This document shows, piece by piece, positions 30,530 to 39,017 of a stretch of 64,000 nucleotides of DNA. The translations under genes were made by a program, and so were the position numbers. The notes beneath the pieces are model-generated. The model was not told the DNA's origin and did not search any database. It was given only the letters and a program-made list of their open reading frames with translations. The DNA lies in contig NZ_AP025480.1 in the NCBI RefSeq assembly GCF_024347435.1, positions 1,178,001 through 1,242,000 on the forward strand. Direction: 5' to 3'. The first letter of the stretch is position 1. Each line of letters begins with the position of its first letter. The DNA comes from Vibrio cyclitrophicus. GTDB lineage: Bacteria; Pseudomonadota; Gammaproteobacteria; Enterobacterales; Vibrionaceae.

Positions 30530-30536
30530 CTATTCG

Positions 30537-30563
30537 AAACCTCAGCAGAAATGCTGGGGTTTT
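30537..30563 (+). terminator. Terminator after tRNA-Ser
   Basis: CCTCAGCA and TGCTGGGG pair (one G-T) around GAAA, followed by TTTT. Confidence 0.85.
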
Positions 30564-30783
30564 CTCGTTCTAGAAACCCTACAATTCTACGCCTTCTGCA
30601 CACACTCTCGTATAAGTTGTTGTAATGCTTTCCTGGTCATCATTTACTCTATTTATGCCGATTTAAATAGAATCATATTAGGCGCCTTTTTAACCGATAA
30701 AAGCTTGATTTTTTGGTATGGATCTAGATGATCAAGAGTAAGCAATAATATGAATAATCCCACAATCAGGAATCTAATACCCC

Positions 30784-31998
30784 ATGACAGAAACCCTCGT
30801 TTCTCCAATGCTTTCCTTTACTATCGCGATTTCATTACTTTTTATCGGTAAAGGTTTGATTGAGCGCTCTGAAGTACTAAGGAAATATTCATTGCCAGAG
30901 CCCGTTATTGGTGGCTTTGTTTGTGCTGCGACCGTAGCAGCGCTTTACTATCTGTTTGAAATTCAAATTACATTTAGTTTAGATGTCAGAGATTTTTTGC
31001 TTCTCTATTTTTTTGCTGGTATTGGACTTCAAGCGGATATTAAAACGCTGATAAAAGGTGGGCGACCACTGTTCATTTTGCTGTGTCTGGCTACCGTCTT
31101 TATCGTGTTGCAAAACGTAGTTGGTATGGTTGTGGCTTCAGGTTTTGGGATGGACGCGAAAGCAGGTTTGTTATCCGGCTCTGTGAGTCTGATTGGTGGC
31201 GTTGGTACCACGCTTGCTTGGGCACCCATGTTTGTTGAAGAGTTTGGTATATCTAATGCGTTAGAACTCGGTGTGGCTTCAAATACGGTTGGCTTGATAG
31301 CGGCATGTGTAATTGGTGGCCCAATTGCAAACTATCTACTTAATAAGCATAAAATCAACCCATCTAATGAAGAAGATGTGACGGTTGGTGCATTTCAAGA
31401 AAGCGAAACACGTACAGAATTGAGTCATTATGGCGTTCTATGGGCATGGTTAATTCTTAACCTCACTCTGATGCTGGGTTACAGCCTGAGTGAAGTTATT
31501 GACGCTATGGGTTTGAAACTGCCACTATTCGTTAGCTGTTTAATCGCAGGTATCCTAATCGGTAACGTTGGACGTGCGCTATTTAAGAAGCGTCGCACGC
31601 AAGAGAAAATCGCTCAAGGCCGTAAAGGATTGGCGATGATCTCTGATATCTGTTTGGGGATGTTCTTGACCATGGCGTTAATGGGGCTACGCATCTGGGA
31701 TCTTGATGGGTTGTTTGGCTATATCTCTGTTGTCATGAGTATCCAGATTTTGCTTTCCCTGCTATTCACCATCTTTGTCGTCTATTACTTGATGGGAAGA
31801 AACTATGACTCAGTGGTGATATGTTCTGGCTTTGGTGGTATTACATTAGGTTCGACCGCTACCGCGATTGTGAACATGACCGCGGTGACCCATCGTTATG
31901 GTGCAAGCCCACAAGCATTCATTGTGGTGCCACTAGTGTGTGGTTTCTTTGTTGATTTGATTAACGCACTGGTAATTAGTTTCTTTGTTGGGATGTAG
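30784..31998 (+). CDS. gltS: Sodium/glutamate symporter GltS
   Basis: A 404-residue inner-membrane carrier of the ESS family, importing glutamate with sodium. About ten or more membrane segments are visible. GltS features are LLFIGKGLIERSEVLRKYSLPEPVIGG near the N-terminus (in two parts), the pore-loop GSVSLIGGVGTTLAWAP (about 130-146) and CSGFGGITLGSTATAIVNM in the second half. It is monocistronic and convergent with the DeoR-type regulator. Confidence 0.95.
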   Translation: MTETLVSPMLSFTIAISLLFIGKGLIERSEVLRKYSLPEPVIGGFVCAATVAALYYLFEIQITFSLDVRDFLLLYFFAGIGLQADIKTLIKGGRPLFILLCLATVFIVLQNVVGMVVASGFGMDAKAGLLSGSVSLIGGVGTTLAWAPMFVEEFGISNALELGVASNTVGLIAACVIGGPIANYLLNKHKINPSNEEDVTVGAFQESETRTELSHYGVLWAWLILNLTLMLGYSLSEVIDAMGLKLPLFVSCLIAGILIGNVGRALFKKRRTQEKIAQGRKGLAMISDICLGMFLTMALMGLRIWDLDGLFGYISVVMSIQILLSLLFTIFVVYYLMGRNYDSVVICSGFGGITLGSTATAIVNMTAVTHRYGASPQAFIVVPLVCGFFVDLINALVISFFVGM

Positions 31999-32031
31999 CT
32001 ATTATCACGAACTATGTTCGTAATTTTATAA

Positions 32032-32053
32032 GCCTAGCGATACTAGGCGTTTT
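32032..32053. terminator. Terminator-like hairpin between gltS and the DeoR gene
   Basis: GCCTAG and CTAGGC pair around a 5-base loop, followed by GTTTT on the plus strand. Stem and tail are modest. Confidence 0.6.
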
Positions 32054-32076
32054 GTATTTCGCTATGTATTTTGTCT

Positions 32077-32829
32077 TTATTGATGCGTTTCGTATTCGAC
32101 TAAATGACTGTTTAGTTCAGAAGGTAATTGGGTGTAATTCGTGTATATACGATCAAAATCACCCAGCTTTGCGACTTTTAGAGCGGCAAAGCGTCCCCAT
32201 TTACTTGCGTCTGCGACAAGCCAACTTTCTCTACTGTTTTTGATAATTGATTTGGATAGGTCGGCTTCAACTTGTTCATGTTCCATCGCGAAATGGCTAT
32301 CAGTTACTGAACCACAACCACAAATGCCAATGTCGGCTTCAAAATCTGAGAAGAAGTGAACTACGCTACTTCCCACCATGTCTTGATGTTCTCTTCGGTA
32401 CAAACCACCCGCTAAATACACTTCAATCTGCTCGTTTGCTTCAAGGATACGAGCGACTTGCAGATTATTGGTGATCACTCGTAATGCCGGCTTTGCCACT
32501 AAGTATTGTGCGATACGGGTGACCGTTGTACCAATGCCCATCATAACCGTTGAACCTTCAGGTATCGCGTCTGCGACCGCCATCGCAATACTGTCTTTTG
32601 TTTCAGATTCAACACCTGAACGGAATCGATAACTGGTGTTAGTCAATGTTGTCGGTAAGCTGACACCTCCGTGCACTCTTCGCGCCAAACCTTGCTCACA
32701 CAAGTGATTCACATCACGACGAATGGTTTGAGTGGTTACGGAAAATAGTTCAGCCAAATGATCGATCTGAATGTCTTGGTTCGCTTTAAGTGTTGCGAGT
32801 ATTTGCTTTTGACGGTGGTTCAGTTCCAT
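32077..32829 (-). CDS. DeoR/GlpR-family transcriptional regulator
   Basis: A 250-residue repressor-type protein. The N-terminal winged helix includes HLAELFSVTTQTIRRDVNHL (about 22-41) followed by RRVHGG. The C-terminal sugar-phosphate-sensing domain includes IPEGSTVMMGIGTTVTRIAQYL (about 89-110). Family members usually sense a phosphorylated sugar or polyol. It is 9 bases after the glycerophosphodiesterase gene and divergent from the TRAP/HAD operon, which it probably controls. An operator candidate lies at 33718-33750. Confidence 0.9.
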   Translation of the reverse strand: MELNHRQKQILATLKANQDIQIDHLAELFSVTTQTIRRDVNHLCEQGLARRVHGGVSLPTTLTNTSYRFRSGVESETKDSIAMAVADAIPEGSTVMMGIGTTVTRIAQYLVAKPALRVITNNLQVARILEANEQIEVYLAGGLYRREHQDMVGSSVVHFFSDFEADIGICGCGSVTDSHFAMEHEQVEADLSKSIIKNSRESWLVADASKWGRFAALKVAKLGDFDRIYTNYTQLPSELNSHLVEYETHQ

Positions 32830-32838
32830 AGAAGCTCA

Positions 32839-33543
32839 CTAAAATTTATGTGGTACATCGGTGATGATGTTATCGACACCGAGGTTGAGATATTTGCTGG
32901 CCAATAGTGGGTCATTTAGCGTCCATATTTTAAGGATCGCACCAGAAGTCTTGATAGCTTTGGCTATCGGTTCATCAAGGATTCGATGGTCAATGTGAAT
33001 GCTATATAGGTCAAGCGGCTGGAGTGATTCAAGGCTGAAATCATTCCATACTTCACATATAAATCCTCGTCTAACTTCAGGCATTAGCTCTTGGCAAATA
33101 CTTAATGCTTCCTTTTTAAAGCTAGAGATCAGCAGTTTTTCAATTGGGAAGTGTTTTTGTTTGATCAATGCGATCACTTCTTTAACTAAAGGCTTGATGG
33201 CTTTATCGTTATAAATCTTGATCTCAAGGTTCAGTGTTAAATCAAGTTCGAGACATTTGTCTAACGCTTCATTTAATGTAGGAATTGAAGTGCCTACGAA
33301 CTCATTACCAAACCAACTGCCAGCATCTAAAGTCTTGAGCATTGTTAGATCTAAGTCGGCAATGTTTCCTGTACCGTTAGTACAACGATTCACCGTTTTA
33401 TCGTGAAAAACCATAGGGATACCGTCGGCACTGAGCTGGGTATCAATTTCAACCCAGTTAGCGCCTACTTTTGCCGCTTGCTCAATACTGGCTAAGGTAT
33501 TTTCTGGTGCTAAAGAAGCGGCACCACGGTGGGCTGTAAGCAT
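32839..33543 (-). CDS. Glycerophosphodiester phosphodiesterase (UgpQ-like)
   Basis: A 234-residue cytosolic GDPD-family enzyme that hydrolyses glycerophosphodiesters to glycerol-3-phosphate and an alcohol. The motifs are clear: TAHRGAASLAPENT at the N-terminus, WVEIDTQLSADGIPMVFHD (about 31-49) and NLEIKIYN (about 100-107). It has no signal peptide, like UgpQ and unlike periplasmic GlpQ, so the substrate should already be inside the cell. It is the first gene of a two-gene unit with the DeoR regulator, facing the TRAP transporter. Confidence 0.92.
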   Translation of the reverse strand: MLTAHRGAASLAPENTLASIEQAAKVGANWVEIDTQLSADGIPMVFHDKTVNRCTNGTGNIADLDLTMLKTLDAGSWFGNEFVGTSIPTLNEALDKCLELDLTLNLEIKIYNDKAIKPLVKEVIALIKQKHFPIEKLLISSFKKEALSICQELMPEVRRGFICEVWNDFSLESLQPLDLYSIHIDHRILDEPIAKAIKTSGAILKIWTLNDPLLASKYLNLGVDNIITDVPHKF

Positions 33544-33717
33544 AATTTATTCTCGATGTTCATTTGAAAATTTAGGAGACAGTAACTCCACTTTATTACA
33601 GATTTATTATTTACCTTCTATATCGAGCTATTTTAAATGAGATCTAGCTAAAATAAGTTGTATAGAGTTTGTACAATAGTGAGACCTCATCCTCAGTGTG
33701 TTCAGGTTACTAAGATA

Positions 33718-33750
33718 AATGTTCATATGAATGTAATAATTCACTTACAT
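33718..33750. promoter_or_regulatory. Operator candidate between GDPD-deoR and the TRAP operon
   Basis: Two overlapping palindromes occur. ATGTTC-ATAT-GAATGT, with core TTCATATGAA at 33722-33731, resembles GlpR-type operators. ATGTAA and TTACAT (33731-33736, 33745-33750) are separated by 8 bases. The position between divergent units suits a DeoR-family site. Confidence 0.5.
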
Positions 33751-33816
33751 ACTCTACGAAAACTTAATAACACCCTCTATATTTAGACAAGATAGCCACG
33801 ATAAGGTGATTTAAAA

Positions 33817-34830
33817 ATGAAAAAGCTATTAGGTACAGTAATTATGGCGGCAACGTTGCTTGTTGGTTGTGGTGAAGCTGACAAGGCTGGAACTGAAGTC
33901 AAAGACGATCCGATCAACATCAACATGAGCCTTGTGTTCACTCAAAATGAGTTATTAACACAGGAGCTAATTAAAGCGACCGATAAAATTCGAGAAAGAA
34001 CCGATGGTTCTGTAAACATTAAAGTTTTCCCTGGTGGTCAATTACCGGTTTATAAAGACAACTTGGAGCAAGTCGTTAACGGCGCAAACTGGATTGCCGT
34101 TGAGGATTTAACCTACCTAGGCGATTACGTACCCGACTTTGCAGCACTGGCAGGCCCAATGTTGTACAACACGTATGATGAATACTTAGCGATGATGGAT
34201 ACGGAATTTGTCGCGGGCTTGAAGGTTAAAGCTGAAGAAAAAGGCATTAAAGTATTGAATGCTGACTACATGTTTGGGTTCCGTCACATGATCACCAATA
34301 AAGAGATCGTGAACTCTAAAGACATGAAAGGGATGCGTATCCGTGTTCCACAAAGCCAGTTGTTTATCAGCACGCTTTCAGCAATGGGGGCGGCTCCAGC
34401 TTCTCTGCCATTCCCAGAAACCTATGCAGGTGTTCAACAAGGCGTTGTTGACGGTCTTGAAGGTTCTATCCTGACGATGTACTCAACTAAAATCTACGAA
34501 GTAGCGAAGAATATGTCTTTGACTAAACACTTCCTAGGCACGGTTGGTATCTACATTTCACCGACTCTTTGGGACAAGTTTACGCCAGAGCAACAGCAAA
34601 TCGTCAATGAAGAGCTCGAAGCAGGCGCAGAATCTAATACTGCAGAGCTAGTTAAACTGGATGTTGAATACACGCAAAAACTTGAAGAGCTAGGTGTTAC
34701 GTTTAATGAAGTTAACTCTGACGAGTTCAATGAGTTGACGGCTGACGTATACAACCAATTCCCAACATGGAGCGAAGGCATACACGCAACGATCATGAAA
34801 GAGTTGGAAACGATTCGAGCTGCACAGTAA
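33817..34830 (+). CDS. TRAP transporter solute-binding lipoprotein (DctP family)
   Basis: A 337-residue DctP-type binding protein. The N-terminus LLVGCGE is a lipobox (cysteine at residue 18), so this receptor is predicted to be membrane-tethered rather than freely periplasmic. DctP features include MKGMRIRVPQSQLFISTLSAMGAAP (split, about 169-193), with the carboxylate-binding arginine, and PETYAGVQQGVVDGLEGS (about 200-217). The ligand is unknown. Context with a GDPD and an HAD phosphatase suggests a phosphorylated or glycerol-linked compound, but this is inference. Confidence 0.9.
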   Translation: MKKLLGTVIMAATLLVGCGEADKAGTEVKDDPININMSLVFTQNELLTQELIKATDKIRERTDGSVNIKVFPGGQLPVYKDNLEQVVNGANWIAVEDLTYLGDYVPDFAALAGPMLYNTYDEYLAMMDTEFVAGLKVKAEEKGIKVLNADYMFGFRHMITNKEIVNSKDMKGMRIRVPQSQLFISTLSAMGAAPASLPFPETYAGVQQGVVDGLEGSILTMYSTKIYEVAKNMSLTKHFLGTVGIYISPTLWDKFTPEQQQIVNEELEAGAESNTAELVKLDVEYTQKLEELGVTFNEVNSDEFNELTADVYNQFPTWSEGIHATIMKELETIRAAQ

Positions 34831-34859
34831 CTCTGCGAATGTAGATTAATTCGTTAATG

Positions 34860-34889
34860 AAAACGGCCTGATTCCCTTCAGGCCGTTTT
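34860..34889 (+). terminator. Strong hairpin inside the TRAP operon
   Basis: AAAACGGCCTGA and TCAGGCCGTTTT form a perfect 12-base stem around 6 bases. It sits between the binding-protein gene and the membrane subunits and probably lowers permease expression relative to the receptor. Confidence 0.85.
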
Positions 34890-34938
34890 ATTCCTGAAGT
34901 AACCGACGTTATGTTGGATATTTCACAGGAGAAGTCTT

Positions 34939-35403
34939 TTGTTTTTATTGAAAAATATTGAAGAAATCCTCGCCTCTATTGCTATTTCGATTACCGTTCT
35001 AGTAGTCATTATTAATGTTGTTTTACGTTATGGCTTTGGATTTGTTGTCCCATGGAGCGAAGAACTCTCAGTTATTTGCTTCATATGGGCTGTCTATTTA
35101 GGCATTAGTTCCTGCTATAAACACAAGCTCCACATGGGTGTTGATGTGGTGGTAGCCATGCTGCCGGAAAAAGCCAAAACCCCGTTTAGGTTATGTGTTT
35201 CCCTCTTCCTACTGGCTCTTAACATCTTGATGGCTGTTCTGAGTTATCAATACCTGATGTTATCTAACAAGGTAACGCCAGTGATGGGCATGTCATATTT
35301 TGCTATCAATGGTGTGCTGTTAGTTTGTTTTTCATTGATGGCAATCCACACGGTTCGATTCATCGTCAGCGATATTGCTTCTCTAAAGCGCTCTTTTAAG
35401 TAG
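34939..35403 (+). CDS. TRAP transporter small permease (DctQ family)
   Basis: A 154-residue membrane protein with four helices, the DctQ pattern. The segment VVPWSEELSVICFIWAVYLG (about 36-55) is characteristic. The start is TTG with AGGAGA 6 bases upstream; no better ATG is available. It is followed 9 bases later by the large permease gene. Confidence 0.9.
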   Translation: MFLLKNIEEILASIAISITVLVVIINVVLRYGFGFVVPWSEELSVICFIWAVYLGISSCYKHKLHMGVDVVVAMLPEKAKTPFRLCVSLFLLALNILMAVLSYQYLMLSNKVTPVMGMSYFAINGVLLVCFSLMAIHTVRFIVSDIASLKRSFK

Positions 35404-35412
35404 GTACGATTA

Positions 35413-36696
35413 ATGGAAAGCTATCTTCCAATCCTCATTCTTTTTGTTCTGTTTCTATTGAATATACCCATTGCGTTTTCATTGATCGCATCGGCAATGG
35501 TGTACTTTCTCTTTATCAATGACTCAATTCCCGTCAGCTTGGTAATGCAGCGCTTTATTAGCTCGACAGAGTCATTTCCATTGTTGGCTATTCCATTCTT
35601 TATCATGGTTGGTTCGGTGATGAACTATGCGGGGATCAGTAAAAGCTTATTGGCTTTTGCAGATTCGATGATTGGCCATAAAACGGGCGGTCTCGCGCAG
35701 GTTAATGTGGCGCTGAGTACGTTAATGGGCGGTATTTCTGGCTCTGCGAATGCCGATGCCGCGATGCAATCGAAGATTCTTGCGCCTGAAATGACCAAGC
35801 GTGGTTATGATCTGCCATTTACAGCTGCAGTGACGGCGGCGTCATCAAGTATCAGCCCTGTTATTCCACCGGGTATTAACTTAATCATCTTTGCGCTGTT
35901 AGCGAATGTCTCCGTTCATCAGATGTTTATTGCTGGCTATGTACCTGCATTTTTGATGGCGTTATCGCTGATGGTGACAATCGCGTTTATCGCACGCAAG
36001 CGTCGTTATAAGCCTTCTCGTTCTGAGCCTGCTTCTGCGAAAGAGCGTTTTCATTACTTTCTAAAAGCGATTCCCGCGTTACTGATTCCATTCGGCATTA
36101 TTCTTGGTATGCGTTTTGGTTTGTTTACACCGACAGAAGCGGGTGCAATCGCAGTATTGCTTTGTGCGATTATTGGTATTTTTGTTTATCGTCAACTTGG
36201 CCTAAGACATATCCCGCTAATCATGCGTGAAACGGTGCAGGGTACGAGTAGCGTGATGTTCATTATTATCGGAGCGATGGTCTTCGGTTACTACATGACC
36301 CTAGAGCAAATCCCGCACAATGTCGCGTCTGCTTTGATAGAGCTCACCGACAACAAGTTAGTCTTGCTGTTGTTGATTAACGTACTGCTATTAGTGGTTG
36401 GCATGTTCATCGAAGGCGGCGCTGCAATGATCATACTCACGCCATTACTGCTTCCTGCTGTGCTTAACCTAGGCGTTAACCCGGTTCATTTCGGCATTAT
36501 CGTGATTGTGAATATCATGATTGGTGGTGTGACTCCGCCATTTGGTTCGATGATGTTTACGGTTTGCTCGATTTTAAAAGTCCGTATGGTCGACTTCGTG
36601 AAAGAAGTGGCTCCGTTGTTGCTAGCACTACTCACGGTTCTGATGTTGCTGACTTTCTCTGAAAGCTTAGTGATGTTTTTACCGAATTTGCTTTAA
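35413..36696 (+). CDS. TRAP transporter large permease (DctM family)
   Basis: A 427-residue inner-membrane protein that carries the sodium-coupled transport path. DctM features are SLLAFADSMIGHKTGGLAQVNV (in two parts, about 76-97), MGGISGSANADAAMQSKILAPEM (in two parts, about 105-128) and the C-terminal VNIMIGGVTPPFGSMMF. Length and hydrophobic pattern match the family. It completes a three-part transporter with the two genes upstream. Confidence 0.93.
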   Translation: MESYLPILILFVLFLLNIPIAFSLIASAMVYFLFINDSIPVSLVMQRFISSTESFPLLAIPFFIMVGSVMNYAGISKSLLAFADSMIGHKTGGLAQVNVALSTLMGGISGSANADAAMQSKILAPEMTKRGYDLPFTAAVTAASSSISPVIPPGINLIIFALLANVSVHQMFIAGYVPAFLMALSLMVTIAFIARKRRYKPSRSEPASAKERFHYFLKAIPALLIPFGIILGMRFGLFTPTEAGAIAVLLCAIIGIFVYRQLGLRHIPLIMRETVQGTSSVMFIIIGAMVFGYYMTLEQIPHNVASALIELTDNKLVLLLLINVLLLVVGMFIEGGAAMIILTPLLLPAVLNLGVNPVHFGIIVIVNIMIGGVTPPFGSMMFTVCSILKVRMVDFVKEVAPLLLALLTVLMLLTFSESLVMFLPNLL

Positions 36697-36731
36697 CACT
36701 GTTTTGTGATTAATTATTTAGAGGTGTAGAA

Positions 36732-37517
36732 ATGAATTCGGTATCGAATGAATTGAACCCAAAATGGAAAAACATAGATTGGGTGTTAACCGATGTGGAT
36801 GACACCTTAACATGGCAAGGTCAATTGCCACCGCAAACCCTAATAGCACTGAGTAAACTTCGTGATTCGGGGAGAAAAGTGGTTGCAGTAACAGGCGCTT
36901 GTGCCGGTTGGTGTGATCACATTGCTCAGTTGTGGCCTGTTGATGCGGTTCTCGGTGAGAACGGTGCGTTTATTCTGGAAAAGAAAGGCGGCTTTCTTAC
37001 GTTGCGCTCTGATATCCCTTTACCAGAAGTCAGTGCCAACCAGAGTAAACTAAAAGAACAAGTATTGGCTATTTTGAGCGATTACCCAGGGCTCAATTTA
37101 ACGCTAGATCAGTCTTATCGTTTGTGTGAGGTAGCGATCGATATTGGTCAAAATCGTCCAAAAGTCGACGACGCTATTATTGAAGAAATCGTAACTAAGA
37201 TTCACGAGCTAGGCGCTCACGCTACAGCAAGCTCTATTCACATTAATGCTTGGTATGGTGAGCACTCTAAGAAAGCGACATCGACTGCTTTTCTTAAGGA
37301 GAAGGGGCTATCTAACCAAGAGATAGTTGAACGTAGTTGCTATGTGGGAGATTCGATGAACGACCAATACATGTTTGAAATTTTGCCTAACAGTGTCGGT
37401 GTGGCGAATATTCAGCATTACTGGAACCGTTTAGAGCATCATCCATCAGTGGTGATGAGCAAGCCTGGTGGGTACGGTTTCGCTGAGTTTGTCGATAAGC
37501 TGCTTGCCATAAAATAG
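36732..37517 (+). CDS. HAD-superfamily hydrolase (IIB-like phosphatase)
   Basis: A 261-residue cytosolic HAD enzyme. The nucleophile motif is VLTDVDDTLTW (about 18-28) and the last acidic motif is YVGDSMNDQYMF (about 214-225), with a large C2-type cap between. The closest families I recall are sugar-phosphate phosphatases such as the sucrose- and mannosyl-3-phosphoglycerate phosphatases, but the substrate is not readable. It is 35 bases after dctM with a good GAGGTG site, so it is probably the last gene of the TRAP operon. Confidence 0.85.
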   Translation: MNSVSNELNPKWKNIDWVLTDVDDTLTWQGQLPPQTLIALSKLRDSGRKVVAVTGACAGWCDHIAQLWPVDAVLGENGAFILEKKGGFLTLRSDIPLPEVSANQSKLKEQVLAILSDYPGLNLTLDQSYRLCEVAIDIGQNRPKVDDAIIEEIVTKIHELGAHATASSIHINAWYGEHSKKATSTAFLKEKGLSNQEIVERSCYVGDSMNDQYMFEILPNSVGVANIQHYWNRLEHHPSVVMSKPGGYGFAEFVDKLLAIK

Positions 37518-37556
37518 CTCGTGGCTGTAGTCTTTGAACTGTCGACTATAGACATC

Positions 37557-37600
37557 AAACACAACTCACTTCTTTACTGAATTGAGTTGTGTTTTTGTTT
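37557..37600 (+). terminator. Terminator after the TRAP/HAD operon
   Basis: AAACACAACTCA and TGAGTTGTGTTT form a 12-base stem around 14 bases, ending in TTGTTTT. Confidence 0.85.
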
Positions 37601-37776
37601 TATGAAGATGTGTATGTTCACTTTTTGTATAGCGTTTTTGCCTGCTTTAAATGCTTTTCTTGGTGACTCAGCCCACAACTTCCAAACTTGCCGCGCTGCC
37701 ATCTCAATTCCTAGATGGGTAAATTAGAGAATTATGAGAGGCTTACTTTGTGTTAGTCGAACCACAAGGAAGTTGA

Positions 37777-38703
37777 ATGCACCACTTTAATATTCGAGCA
37801 CTTGAATATCTGAATGCGTTATCAAAATATGGGTCACTACGCAAGGCATCAACGATGATGAACGTTGATCCTGCGGCGATGAGTCGAATGCTGACGCAGC
37901 TCGAAGCGCAAGCGGAAATGAAAGTATGGGAACGTAATAATCGACAGTCGCTTTTAACAGAAGCGGGTAACGAGCTACTGAATTACTACCGTTCAATCGT
38001 TCGGGGAGAGACGGCGTTAATAACTCGGCTAACTAAGCTGAAAAACCTGAAAGGTGGCAATGTCAGTATCGCAATTGGTGAAGGTTTTATAACCAACTTG
38101 GTTTCTCAGCCGATGCAAACTTTCATGACTCGTTATCCGGATATTAATTTGTCGATTGAGATTGCTGGAGCGTTAGATGCGGTTAAAATGCTGGAAGATC
38201 AACAGATAGATTTTGCGATTACCTACGCGTCTGCTCCACACCCTAAATTGCATTCACACGTTGAGCGTAGTCATCCGTTGGAGCTTATCGCTCCCAAAGG
38301 GCACTTTTTGACGATGAAAGAAGCGCCAGTAACACTTCAAGACGTTAAAGATGTTTCTGTCGCATTAATCGATAACTCGACTGGCATGGGACGGTTAGTG
38401 AAGCATGCAGAACAAATGTCTCACCTTACTTTGCAACCAAAGCTTCAAACTAACTCGGTAACGGCTCTCACTAACTTTGTGTCAGCAGGGTTGGGCGTCA
38501 CGTTTATGCCAAAGCTTACCGTGCTTGATGAGATTCAATCGGGGCAAATCGAAGTGGTGACCACAGAGTTGGAAATGTTTTCGAAAGCGACCGTTAAGGT
38601 TCAGTCTTTAAAAGGCAGAGCACTGACGCTTCAAGCCGAAACGCTGTTAGATTTCTTACTCGAGAATGTGACGTTCTTGAGTCATGATGCTTATAATATT
38701 TAG
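37777..38703 (+). CDS. LysR-family transcriptional regulator
   Basis: A 308-residue LysR-type protein. The N-terminal helix-turn-helix is YGSLRKASTMMNVDPAAMSRML (in two parts, about 18-39), followed by a normal substrate-binding domain (about 90-300). It lies upstream of dadA in the same direction with a 314-base gap. Whether it controls dadA or the TRAP operon before it cannot be read from the sequence. Confidence 0.9.
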   Translation: MHHFNIRALEYLNALSKYGSLRKASTMMNVDPAAMSRMLTQLEAQAEMKVWERNNRQSLLTEAGNELLNYYRSIVRGETALITRLTKLKNLKGGNVSIAIGEGFITNLVSQPMQTFMTRYPDINLSIEIAGALDAVKMLEDQQIDFAITYASAPHPKLHSHVERSHPLELIAPKGHFLTMKEAPVTLQDVKDVSVALIDNSTGMGRLVKHAEQMSHLTLQPKLQTNSVTALTNFVSAGLGVTFMPKLTVLDEIQSGQIEVVTTELEMFSKATVKVQSLKGRALTLQAETLLDFLLENVTFLSHDAYNI

Positions 38704-38975
38704 GTTGATATAGAGATGCTCTAAATCGTTACCGTTGTGTATTTATCCATAGCTTACCAGTTCGTGTCTTCCTCTAGTTAACTCTCTAACGGTATGAGCA
38801 ACTTATTCTTCCACTTAACTACAACTTAACTACGTACTCAACCTCACAGTTCTAAACTTCTGGGTTGGCCTCTAAGCCAAATTGACTTTTTATCAACAGT
38901 TTGACTATTGTTAAGTCAACGCCTGGAGAATAAGTTACAAACCATTAACGAAAGTAGTATCTGAATTGAAAGCGG

Positions 38976-39004
38976 TGCCCAGAAAATTGAGTTTTTGCTG
39001 GGCA
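38976..39004 (+). promoter_or_regulatory. Hairpin just before the dadA ribosome-binding site
   Basis: TGCCCAG and CTGGGCA are perfect 7-base arms around 15 bases, ending right before AGGGGA and the dadA ATG. The rest of the 314-base gap (38704-39017) holds a TTGACT/TATTGT promoter-like pair and TTGACT/AGTCAA inverted repeats near 38890-38920, and no gene. Confidence 0.45.
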
Positions 39005-39017
39005 TTAGGGGAAGAGC

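Noticed and set aside
30321..30625. Open frames on both strands over the tRNA-Ser region
   Set aside because: They run through the tRNA gene and its terminator; no family resemblance or ribosome-binding site.
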